NCBI GenBank assembly: GCA_026393775.1
Contig: JAPKZM010000049.1
Location: 1-14,686, forward strand
DNA length: 14,686 nucleotides
Direction: 5' to 3'
From: Candidatus Aminicenantota bacterium
Lineage (GTDB): Bacteria; Acidobacteriota; Aminicenantia; UBA2199
The position numbers were made by a program, and so were the translations under genes. Every line of letters starts with the position of its first letter. Position 1 is the stretch's first letter. Below, piece by piece: positions 1-5,945 of this stretch. The notes under the pieces are model-generated. The model was given only the letters and a program-made list of their open reading frames with translations, did not search any database and was not told the DNA's origin.

Positions 1-123
1 CCCCTGGCCGGCCTGCATCCCGAGCATTCGGATTTGCCGATCATATGCACGATGGTGGGAATTCCATACCAGACGCTGATGGAGCGGATCGTCGCTTCCG
101 CCTGCGCAAGGATGCATGCATGA
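1..123 (+). CDS. ATP-grasp ligase, D-Ala-D-Ala ligase-like (3' end only)
   Basis: Only the last 40 codons of this gene are in the window, reading in frame 1 from base 1 to the TGA at 121-123. The visible residues begin PLAGLHPEHSDLP and continue with a GIPY.TLMERIV segment. This matches the C-terminal end of D-Ala-D-Ala ligase-type ATP-grasp enzymes, where the metal-binding E-x-N-P motif runs into a G-L-x-P-x-H-S-D-LP loop followed by a final helix. The stop codon overlaps the start of the next ATP-grasp gene by ATGA (120-123), so the two are translationally coupled. The substrate cannot be inferred from this fragment. It could be a true Ddl or a paralogue that joins other amino acids. Confidence 0.75.
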   Translation, partial: PLAGLHPEHSDLPIICTMVGIPYQTLMERIVASACARMHA

Positions 124-1103
124 AGAAGAGAAAAGTCGTCATCCTGCACAATCAGGTCACCGACGACTCTCCCAAGGACGAGTTGGACGTCCTAGTCCAG
201 GCCGACGCGGTGTTCAAGTCGCTGTCCGAGCTGGGCTACCAGCCCGTCACAGTCCCCTTTTCCCTGGCCTTTGAAAAAACCATCCGGGCCATAAAAAAAT
301 TGAATCCGCTTTTCGTCTTCAACCTAGTCGAGTCGGTGGAAGGCAACGGCCAGCTCATTCACCTGGCTCCGGCTCTTCTCGACCACCTGAATGTGCCCTA
401 TACCGGCTGCAGCCAGGAAGCGATCTTCGTCACCTCCAACAAAATATTGAGCAAGAAACTGCTGCAGCTGGCCGGCATCGCCTCGCCGTCGTGGCTCTGG
501 GCCGAGAATCCGCTCGAAGCGCAGGCGCTCGGCGCCGGGACCTACCTGCTCAAATCGGTATGGGAGCACGCCTCCAATTGGTTCGACGACAGCTCGATCG
601 TCACGGTCAAGGATGCGGTGGAACTGCGCTCCTTCCTGGAGAAGAAAAACCAGAACGGCCACGGCCGTTTTTTCGCCGAGAAATATATCGAAGGCCGGGA
701 GTTGAACGTGGCCATCCTCGCCGGCACCTTCCTGCCCGCCTCGGAGATCCGCTTCGTGGAGTTCCCGGCCGACAAGCTGAAGATCGTCGATTTCCGGGCC
801 AAGTGGGAAGCGGATTCCTTCGAATACATCCACACGCCGCGCTGCTTCGATTTTTCGGATGCGGATCAGCCGCTGCTCTCCGAGCTGCAGGCCATCGCCC
901 GCCGCTGCTGGGAATTTTTCAACCTGCGCGGCTATGCCCGGGTCGATTTTCGCGTCGACGGGCAGGGCCGCCCCTGGGTGCTCGAAATCAATTCCAACCC
1001 CTGCCTTTCCCCGGATGGAGGCTTCAATGCCGCCGCCGAAAGGATGGGCTTGACCTTCACCAACCTGGTCGAAAGGATCATCGCCGACTGCGTTGGCATA
1101 TAA
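120..1103 (+). CDS. ATP-grasp ligase, D-Ala-D-Ala ligase-like
   Basis: Predicted 327-residue carboxylate-amine ligase of the ATP-grasp superfamily, close in layout to D-Ala-D-Ala ligase (about 300-350 aa). Such enzymes use ATP to make an acyl-phosphate and join it to an amine. The N-terminal domain holds NLVESVEG (68-75). A substrate-domain segment around YTGCSQEAIFVTSNK is followed by K145 and then EKYIEGRELNV (from E187). The metal-binding set D276, E289, N291 has the 13- and 2-residue spacing known from Ddl, in VLEINSNPCLSPDGGF. The flexible loop after K145, normally Gly/Ser-rich, here reads KSVWEHAS. I start at ATG 120 because its ATGA overlap with the upstream ligase is a typical operon junction. 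An in-frame ATG at 45 would add 25 residues that only re-read the upstream gene. The pairing with a second ligase and a GNAT gene suggests a small peptide or amino-acid conjugate pathway rather than, or in addition to, peptidoglycan D-Ala-D-Ala synthesis. The substrate is unknown. Confidence 0.85.
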   Translation: MKKRKVVILHNQVTDDSPKDELDVLVQADAVFKSLSELGYQPVTVPFSLAFEKTIRAIKKLNPLFVFNLVESVEGNGQLIHLAPALLDHLNVPYTGCSQEAIFVTSNKILSKKLLQLAGIASPSWLWAENPLEAQALGAGTYLLKSVWEHASNWFDDSSIVTVKDAVELRSFLEKKNQNGHGRFFAEKYIEGRELNVAILAGTFLPASEIRFVEFPADKLKIVDFRAKWEADSFEYIHTPRCFDFSDADQPLLSELQAIARRCWEFFNLRGYARVDFRVDGQGRPWVLEINSNPCLSPDGGFNAAAERMGLTFTNLVERIIADCVGI

Positions 1104-1124
1104 GCCGAAAAAGCTGGAGATTTC

Positions 1125-1631
1125 ATGAGCAAACAAACGCCATTGTCGTATCGCGAAAACGTTCTGGCCGCTGACGGCGCGGCCGTTCGCGACATCGTCG
1201 CTTCGAGCGGGTATTTTAACGACCATGAAATAGACGTGGCGGTGGAACTGGTCGAAGAGCGCCTGCAGAAGGGCCAGAAGAGCGGCTATTACTTTATCTT
1301 CGCCGAGCAGGAAGGGCGGGTCGTCGGCTACTGCTGCTACGGCCCCATCGCCTGCGCCGAGGGCAGCTTCGATCTTTACTGGATCGCCGTCGACAATGAT
1401 TGCCGCAGCCGGGGCATCGGCAAGATCCTGCTGCAAAAAAGCGAGGAGCGGATCGCAGCCCAGGGCGGAAGGGCCGTCTGGGTGGAAACCTCGGGGCTGG
1501 AGAAATACCAGCCGACGAGGGATTTTTACCTGCACAACCGCTATCAGGTGGAAGCGGTGCTTAAGGATTTCTACGCTGCGGGCGACGACAAGTACGTCTT
1601 CGTCAAACGCTTCTCCGCGCATGGCCGATAA
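1125..1631 (+). CDS. GNAT-family N-acetyltransferase
   Basis: Predicted 168-residue acetyltransferase, a normal length for a single GNAT domain. These enzymes transfer an acyl group from acetyl-CoA to an amine. The CoA pyrophosphate-binding motif A is visible as LYWIAVDNDCRSRGIGKILL, with R94-x-x-G97-x-G99. Strand beta-4 (FDLYWIAV) precedes it, and the C-terminal motif B region has ETSGLEKYQPTRDFYLHNRY, where the FY.. tyrosine is the usual general acid position. The gene lies 21 nt after the ATP-grasp ligase with GGAGA just upstream of its ATG, and overlaps the following corA by 11 nt. It therefore probably belongs to the same transcript. Its partners suggest it may acetylate the ligase product or a related amino acid, but this is inference from position only. 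Confidence 0.88.
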   Translation: MSKQTPLSYRENVLAADGAAVRDIVASSGYFNDHEIDVAVELVEERLQKGQKSGYYFIFAEQEGRVVGYCCYGPIACAEGSFDLYWIAVDNDCRSRGIGKILLQKSEERIAAQGGRAVWVETSGLEKYQPTRDFYLHNRYQVEAVLKDFYAAGDDKYVFVKRFSAHGR

Positions 1632-2688
1632 GATTAAAAAGCGATCGGTCAAGTCAGGCCTGCCGCCGGGCACCCTGGTTCACATCGGGACGAAAATGGT
1701 GGCCAAGAGCCGCATCCACATCCTCGATTACGACGAGCAGGGGGTACGCGAAAAGCGCAACGCGCCGGTAGGCGAGTGCCTTCCTTTCCGCGACACGGAA
1801 TCAATAACCTGGATCGACATCGAAGGGCTCCAGGACACCGGTCTGCTCGAGCACCTCGGAAATAGCTACGGGCTGCACCCGCTGATCCTGGAGGACATCC
1901 TCAACACCGACCAGAGGCCGAAGCTCGACGACATGGAAAGCTACCTTTATGTCGTGCTGAAGATGCTCGACTACGACGAGCCCGGCCTGGGAATCGTCTC
2001 CGAGCAGGTCAGCATCGTCCTGGGGAAGAATTTCGTGATCTCCCTGCAGGAAGGGCGCGAAGGCGATTTGCTGGAACCGCTGCGCGAGCGCATCCGCAGT
2101 GGCAAGGGCCGGATCAGGAAAATGGGCTCCGATTATTTGGCCTATTCGATCCTCGACAGCATCATCGACCGCTATTTCCTCATCCTGGAGAAACTTGGAG
2201 AAAAAATCGAGGTTCTGGAGGAGGACCTGGTCAGCGATCCGCGACCGGAAACCCTGCGCCAGATCCATCAACTGAAGCGGGAGATGATTTCTTTGCGTAA
2301 GTCAGTCTGGCCGCTGCGTGAGGTGATCTATGGCCTGGAAAAGAGTGAATCCGGCCTGATCCAGCAGTCAACGCGGATATTCCTTCGCGATGTGTACGAC
2401 CATACCATCCAGATCATCGACAGCATCGAAACCTTCCGCGACATGATTTCCGGCATGCTCGACATCTACCTCTCCTCGGTCAGCAACCGCATGAACCAGG
2501 TCATGAAGGTGCTGACCATCATCGCCACCATCTTCATGCCCCTGACCTTCCTGGCCGGCGTCTACGGCATGAATTTCAAGTACATGCCCGAGATCGGCTG
2601 GCGCTGGGGCTACCCGCTGGTGCTGCTGATCATGATCGGGGTGGCGGTAACCATGCTCAAATATTTTAGAAAAAAGAAATGGTTCTGA
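1621..2688 (+). CDS. corA: CorA-family Mg2+/Co2+ channel
   Basis: Predicted 355-residue pentameric inner-membrane channel for Mg2+ (and Co2+), a typical CorA length. The signature YGMN motif at the mouth of the pore is at residues 315-318. It is flanked by TM1 (about 291-314, VLTIIATIFMPLTFLAGV) and TM2 (about 328-348), and the protein ends in a basic cytosolic tail RKKKWF. The N-terminal half is the expected soluble alpha/beta funnel domain (TWIDIEGL...LHPLILEDIL..DQRPKLDD.ESYLYVVLKML), followed by the long coiled-coil stalk helix. I start at ATG 1621 (MADKIKKRS), which overlaps the end of the GNAT gene by 11 nt and has no clear SD of its own. Longer in-frame extensions would only re-read the GNAT gene. 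The function assignment is secure. Why it is coupled to an acetyltransferase is not clear. Confidence 0.96.
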   Translation: MADKIKKRSVKSGLPPGTLVHIGTKMVAKSRIHILDYDEQGVREKRNAPVGECLPFRDTESITWIDIEGLQDTGLLEHLGNSYGLHPLILEDILNTDQRPKLDDMESYLYVVLKMLDYDEPGLGIVSEQVSIVLGKNFVISLQEGREGDLLEPLRERIRSGKGRIRKMGSDYLAYSILDSIIDRYFLILEKLGEKIEVLEEDLVSDPRPETLRQIHQLKREMISLRKSVWPLREVIYGLEKSESGLIQQSTRIFLRDVYDHTIQIIDSIETFRDMISGMLDIYLSSVSNRMNQVMKVLTIIATIFMPLTFLAGVYGMNFKYMPEIGWRWGYPLVLLIMIGVAVTMLKYFRKKKWF

Positions 2689-2726
2689 CCGTTCCCGCGC
2701 CCCGAGTTTCGTGCCCGCTTTGATCC

Positions 2727-4181
2727 ATGGCCCCCTTTGACGTCATCCTGGTGCTGCCGTATCCGTTCAGCGACCACCCTTCCTTCCCCGAAGGGATTTT
2801 GAAGCGGGCGCTGGAGGCGGCTGGCTTCACTGTCGGCGTCAGCGAGACCCCTTTCTGGCAGGGAAATAAGGCATTCACTGAGCGGGGACGGCCGCGGCTT
2901 TTTTTCGCTGTGGTTTCGGGCCCGATCGATTCGGTGGTGCTGAATTATACCGCCAGTCGTCGCCGCCGCCGGGAGGACCTCTACCAGTTTTCCGGACAAG
3001 CCTTCTTCCCCGGCCGTCCGTTGGCCATCAAATACAAGATCAGGCCGGACCGTACCCTGACCGTGTTCGCCAGCCGGCTGCGTGAGATTTACCGCGACAC
3101 GCCGGTGGTGATCGGCGGGGTGGAAGCCGGCTTGCGCTGTTTTGCCCATTACGATTTCCAGGAGGAAAAGGTCCGCCGTTCCATCCTGCTCGACTCCCGC
3201 GCCGACATCCTGGTACATGGCAGCGGGGAAAAACAGATCGTGGCCATTGCCCGGCGGGCGCGGGCGGGGGAACGGATCGCCGATATCGATATCCCCGGTA
3301 CGGCCAGGATATGGCGCCAATTGCCGCCTGAAAAAAATTGCCTGGAGCTTCCCTCTGGCGAGGATATCCAGGCCGACCCGACGCGCTTGCTGCGCAGCCA
3401 GCTGCTGGCCGACCGCGCCGTCAGCGCAGGCCGGGCCCTGGCCCAGAAAACCGCCACGCGCTGGGTGGTGCAGAACCCGGCCCAGAATTATGACCGCCAT
3501 GACCTGGATTTCATCTATGACCTCCCATACCGGCGCCGGCACTTGCGGGCGGAGGAATATACCCCAGCGCTGCAAATGAACCTCTTTTCCGTGACAGCGC
3601 ACCGGGGTTGCGCCGGGGGCTGCGCGTTCTGTTCGATCCATTTCAGCGAGGGCAAGCGCATCGTATCGCGATCGCCCGAATCCATCTTACGCGAGATCGA
3701 TTCCCTAGCCGCCCATCCGCGCTGGCAAGGAGTGGTCAGCGATATCGGCGGAGCGACGGCCGAGATGTACGGGGCCGATTGCGCGCTGGAAAGCTGTTCC
3801 CGGATTTCCTGCCTGCAGCCGCGCCCCTGTCGCAATTTCGCCCCCGGAGAGCCCTACCGGCAGCTGCTGAAGCGCTGCCGGGAGCTGAAAGGGGTAAAAA
3901 AAATATTCCTGGGTTCGGGCGTCCGCTTCGACCTGCTTTTAAACAACCCGGGGTTGCTGGAAGAGATCATGCGCCATCATTGCGGCCGTTTTTTGCGCAT
4001 CGCCCCCGAGCACACCGAGGACGAGGTCCTGGATTTGCTGGGCAAGCCGCGCTTCGCGGTTCTGGAGGAATTCGTGGCCCTTTTCCGCCGCTTGAATCGC
4101 CGGCTGCCGCGTCCGATCGAATTGGCTCCCTACTGGCTGATCGGCCATCCCGGAGAAACCAAGGCCCATGTGCCGCCTTGA
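2727..4181 (+). CDS. ygiQ: YgiQ-family radical SAM protein, frameshifted before its C-terminus
   Basis: This is the catalytic bulk (484 aa as read) of a YgiQ (UPF0313) family radical SAM protein, a family of unknown reaction. The N-terminus (FDVILVLPYPFSDHPSFPEGIL) matches the B12-binding-like domain typical of the family. The radical SAM [4Fe-4S] ligands are C295, C299 and C302 in GCAGGCAFCSIH (C-x3-C-x2-C). Family landmarks follow: DIGGATAEMYG, SGVRFDLLL, RIAPEHTEDEVL and YWLIGHPGET. Right after HPGETKAHV the frame runs into a TGA at 4179-4181. The expected continuation lies in frame 2, starting at about 4171 and ending at 4360 (see the next feature). Reading across the break would give a protein of about 543 residues. 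The start at ATG 2727, 38 nt after corA, has only a weak SD. The rest of the frame is intact, so the break is either recent or a sequencing/assembly error. Confidence 0.9.
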   Translation: MAPFDVILVLPYPFSDHPSFPEGILKRALEAAGFTVGVSETPFWQGNKAFTERGRPRLFFAVVSGPIDSVVLNYTASRRRRREDLYQFSGQAFFPGRPLAIKYKIRPDRTLTVFASRLREIYRDTPVVIGGVEAGLRCFAHYDFQEEKVRRSILLDSRADILVHGSGEKQIVAIARRARAGERIADIDIPGTARIWRQLPPEKNCLELPSGEDIQADPTRLLRSQLLADRAVSAGRALAQKTATRWVVQNPAQNYDRHDLDFIYDLPYRRRHLRAEEYTPALQMNLFSVTAHRGCAGGCAFCSIHFSEGKRIVSRSPESILREIDSLAAHPRWQGVVSDIGGATAEMYGADCALESCSRISCLQPRPCRNFAPGEPYRQLLKRCRELKGVKKIFLGSGVRFDLLLNNPGLLEEIMRHHCGRFLRIAPEHTEDEVLDLLGKPRFAVLEEFVALFRRLNRRLPRPIELAPYWLIGHPGETKAHVPP

Positions 4182-4360
4182 AACAGAAAGCGCGCGCCCT
4201 GGGCTTGTCCACCGTCGACACGCAGATTTTTACCCCGGCGCCGGGCACCTTGTCCACCGCCATGTACGCCGCGGGCCTCTCTCCCGAAGGGAAGCCGCTG
4301 GTCGTTGAAAGGGACGTGAAGTCCTTGCAGCTGCGCAAGCTCATGCTGACCGGAGATTGA
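4171..4360 (+). pseudogene. ygiQ: Out-of-frame C-terminal fragment of the YgiQ-family gene
   Basis: Frame 2 here encodes the missing YgiQ C-terminus: AALKQKARALGLSTVDTQ, then FTPAPGTLSTAMYAAGL and VERDVKSLQLRKLMLTGD, ending at the TGA 4358-4360. The PxPGT-x-STAMY element and the closing basic VPR/VER segment are characteristic of YgiQ proteins. The shift from frame 3 to frame 2 corresponds to loss of one base (or gain of two) near 4171-4178, where the sequence reads gtgccgcc. One extra G (gtggccgcc) would restore an uninterrupted V-A-A-L-K reading. No slippery heptamer or following stem-loop is evident, so I do not favour programmed frameshifting. Confidence 0.8.
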
Positions 4361-4389
4361 CGCTCGGAAAAAAACACAACCAATCGGGT

Positions 4390-4418
4390 TTGCTTTTAAA
4401 AAACAAATGCGCTACAAT
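4390..4418 (+). promoter_or_regulatory. Candidate sigma-70-type promoter of the hdr-flx operon
   Basis: A -35-like TTGCTT (4390-4395) and a -10-like TACAAT (4413-4418, 5 of 6 consensus) are separated by exactly 17 bp. This would start transcription about 25 nt upstream of the hdrC ATG. It sits in the only gap of note (4361-4451) between ygiQ and the seven-gene operon, in locally AT-rich sequence. The match is by eye, and no operator or riboswitch could be recognised around it. Confidence 0.5.
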
Positions 4419-4438
4419 CCCCCCTTACGTCACCACTT

Positions 4439-4444
4439 AAGGAG
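4439..4444 (+). promoter_or_regulatory. Strong Shine-Dalgarno of hdrC
   Basis: AAGGAG lies 7 nt before the ATG at 4452. It decides the start codon: the in-frame ATG at 4407 lies upstream of the SD, overlaps the candidate -10 region, and would add 15 residues with no family similarity. Confidence 0.75.
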
Positions 4445-4451
4445 ATCCGCG

Positions 4452-5036
4452 ATGAGCCGTGGCCCCGTTATTCAACATGATCGCCAGGTGTTGGCTGAGC
4501 GGATACTGGAGCAAACAGGCGTCGACGTCGCCCGCTGCTATCAGTGCGGCAAGTGCTCCGCTGGGTGCCCCCTGGCCGCGGACATGGATTTTCCTCCCAG
4601 CCAGATCATGCACCTGCTGCAGCTGGGAGATTTTCCCGAGTTTGCCGAGCTGGCCCTGCGCTCGCATACCATCTGGCTCTGCCTGACCTGTGAGATATGC
4701 TATTGCCGCTGCCCCATGGAACTCGACATCCCCAAGCTCATGGATGTCCTGCGCTACGAGTCGCTGGCGCAAAAGAAAATCAACCCCAAGGCCAAGGATA
4801 TTATCTCCTTTCATCGCGCCTTTCTCGACTCGGTGCGCACCACCGGCCGCCTGTTCGAAATGGGGCAGGTGATCGACTACAAGCTGCGCAGCGGCCATTT
4901 CCTGCAGGACTTGCTGCAGGCGCCGTGGATGTTTTTCGTCGGCAAGCTGCACCTGATTCCCGAGCGCATACGCGACCGCCGACTGTTGAAGCGAATGTTT
5001 GCCAGGACCCTGAAGGCCAGGGAGGGCCGTCCATGA
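4452..5036 (+). CDS. hdrC: Heterodisulfide reductase-like subunit C, two [4Fe-4S] clusters
   Basis: Predicted 194-residue HdrC-like electron-transfer subunit, of the usual length for the family. It carries two ferredoxin-type cluster motifs, C29-x2-C32-x2-C35-x3-C39-P (CYQCGKCSAGCP) and C77-x2-C80-x2-C83-x3-C87-P (CLTCEICYCRCP). An additional Cys, C85, lies inside the second motif. HdrC passes electrons from the HdrA flavin to the catalytic HdrB subunit. There is no transmembrane segment of the HdrE or QmoC kind, so the complex should be soluble. The gene is first in the operon and overlaps hdrB by ATGA (5033-5036), which suggests coupled synthesis of the C and B partners. Confidence 0.93.
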   Translation: MSRGPVIQHDRQVLAERILEQTGVDVARCYQCGKCSAGCPLAADMDFPPSQIMHLLQLGDFPEFAELALRSHTIWLCLTCEICYCRCPMELDIPKLMDVLRYESLAQKKINPKAKDIISFHRAFLDSVRTTGRLFEMGQVIDYKLRSGHFLQDLLQAPWMFFVGKLHLIPERIRDRRLLKRMFARTLKAREGRP

Positions 5037-5944
5037 AAACCGGATTTTATCCAGGCTGCTCCATGAAGGGCTCGGCGCGCGAGTACAGCGAATCGCTCAT
5101 GGCCGTGGCCAAGGTCCTGGGCCGGGAACTGCCTGAAATCCCCGACTGGAACTGCTGCGGCGCCACCGCCGCCCACAACCTCGATCGCGACCTGGCGCTG
5201 GCACTGCCGGCGCGCATCCTCGCCGCCGCTGAAAAAGCGGGCATGGACGAGGTGCTGGTCCCCTGCGCCGCCTGCTACAGCCGCCTGAGCGTCACCCGCC
5301 ACGAGCTGCTCGACGCCAAGGGCAGTGAGGCGCTGCGGGCGCGGATATCGGGCCTGATCGAAGCCGAATACCGCGGTTCGGCCAAGGTGGTCAATATCCT
5401 GGAATGGCTGGCCGGCATCGGCGGCCTGGAGGGGCTGATCCAGGCCCCCTTCGCCCGCAAGGTGGCCTGCTACTACGGTTGCCTGCTGGTGCGGCCGGCC
5501 GGGATCGTCAAGTTCGACCGCCCCGAGGAGCCGCAGTCGATGGACCGGCTGATGAAAAAAATCGGCGCCGAGCCCTTGGACTGGGCTTTTAAAACCGAAT
5601 GCTGCGGGGCCGGTTTCTCCATCTCGCGTAACGATCTGGTGGCCAGACTGAGCGGCCTCATCCTCGACGACGCCGTCGCTCGTGGCGCCGAGGCGGTCAT
5701 CGTCGCCTGTCCCATGTGCCACCTCAATCTCGACATGCGGCGTCCGAATATCGAAAAGCGCGCTGATAAAAAATTCAGGATCCCGGTCCTTTACGTCACC
5801 CAAGCCATCGGCCTGGCGCTGGGCATCGCGCCGAAAAAGCTCGGACTGCAGCGCCATAAGGTGACGGTGAGGTTTTCCCCGGCAGTGGACAAATCCCCTG
5901 CGGAAACTTTGCCCCCTTCTGGGACTAGGCCCGGGGAGGCATGA
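5033..5944 (+). CDS. hdrB: Heterodisulfide reductase-like subunit B (two CCG domains)
   Basis: Predicted 303-residue catalytic subunit that in methanogens reduces the CoM-CoB heterodisulfide at two unusual non-cubane [4Fe-4S] clusters. Both CCG cluster motifs are complete: C9-x31-C41-C42-x35-C78-x2-C81, and C150-x39-C190-C191-x34-C226-x2-C229 (CCGAG and CPMC visible). This argues for an active disulfide-reducing enzyme. In bacteria without CoM/CoB the substrate is unproven; for the Flx-Hdr complex of Desulfovibrio the DsrC protein was proposed. The start ATG 5033 has GGGAGG at optimal distance and overlaps the hdrC stop. The last 25-30 residues (after HKVTVRF) are a poorly structured Pro-rich tail beyond the second CCG domain. 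Confidence 0.94.
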   Translation: MKTGFYPGCSMKGSAREYSESLMAVAKVLGRELPEIPDWNCCGATAAHNLDRDLALALPARILAAAEKAGMDEVLVPCAACYSRLSVTRHELLDAKGSEALRARISGLIEAEYRGSAKVVNILEWLAGIGGLEGLIQAPFARKVACYYGCLLVRPAGIVKFDRPEEPQSMDRLMKKIGAEPLDWAFKTECCGAGFSISRNDLVARLSGLILDDAVARGAEAVIVACPMCHLNLDMRRPNIEKRADKKFRIPVLYVTQAIGLALGIAPKKLGLQRHKVTVRFSPAVDKSPAETLPPSGTRPGEA

Positions 5945-5945
5945 T

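Noticed and set aside
45..119. N-terminal extension of the second ATP-grasp ligase from ATG 45
   Set aside because: These codons overlap the C-terminus of the upstream ligase. The ATGA junction at 120-123 gives the normal N-terminus MKKRKVVILHN.
324..1673. Long minus-strand open frame of 449 codons
   Set aside because: It lies opposite the ATP-grasp and GNAT genes, both with clear family motifs. Its translation is low-complexity Ala/Asp/Val/Gly-rich without a domain, typical of antisense frames in GC-rich DNA.
2610..3641. Minus-strand open frame of 343 codons
   Set aside because: Antisense to corA and ygiQ, no recognisable domain, composition typical of a shadow frame.
4165..4185. Programmed ribosomal frameshift in the YgiQ-family gene
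   Set aside because: No X-XXY-YYZ slippery heptamer and no obvious downstream structure; a one-base deletion explains it more simply.
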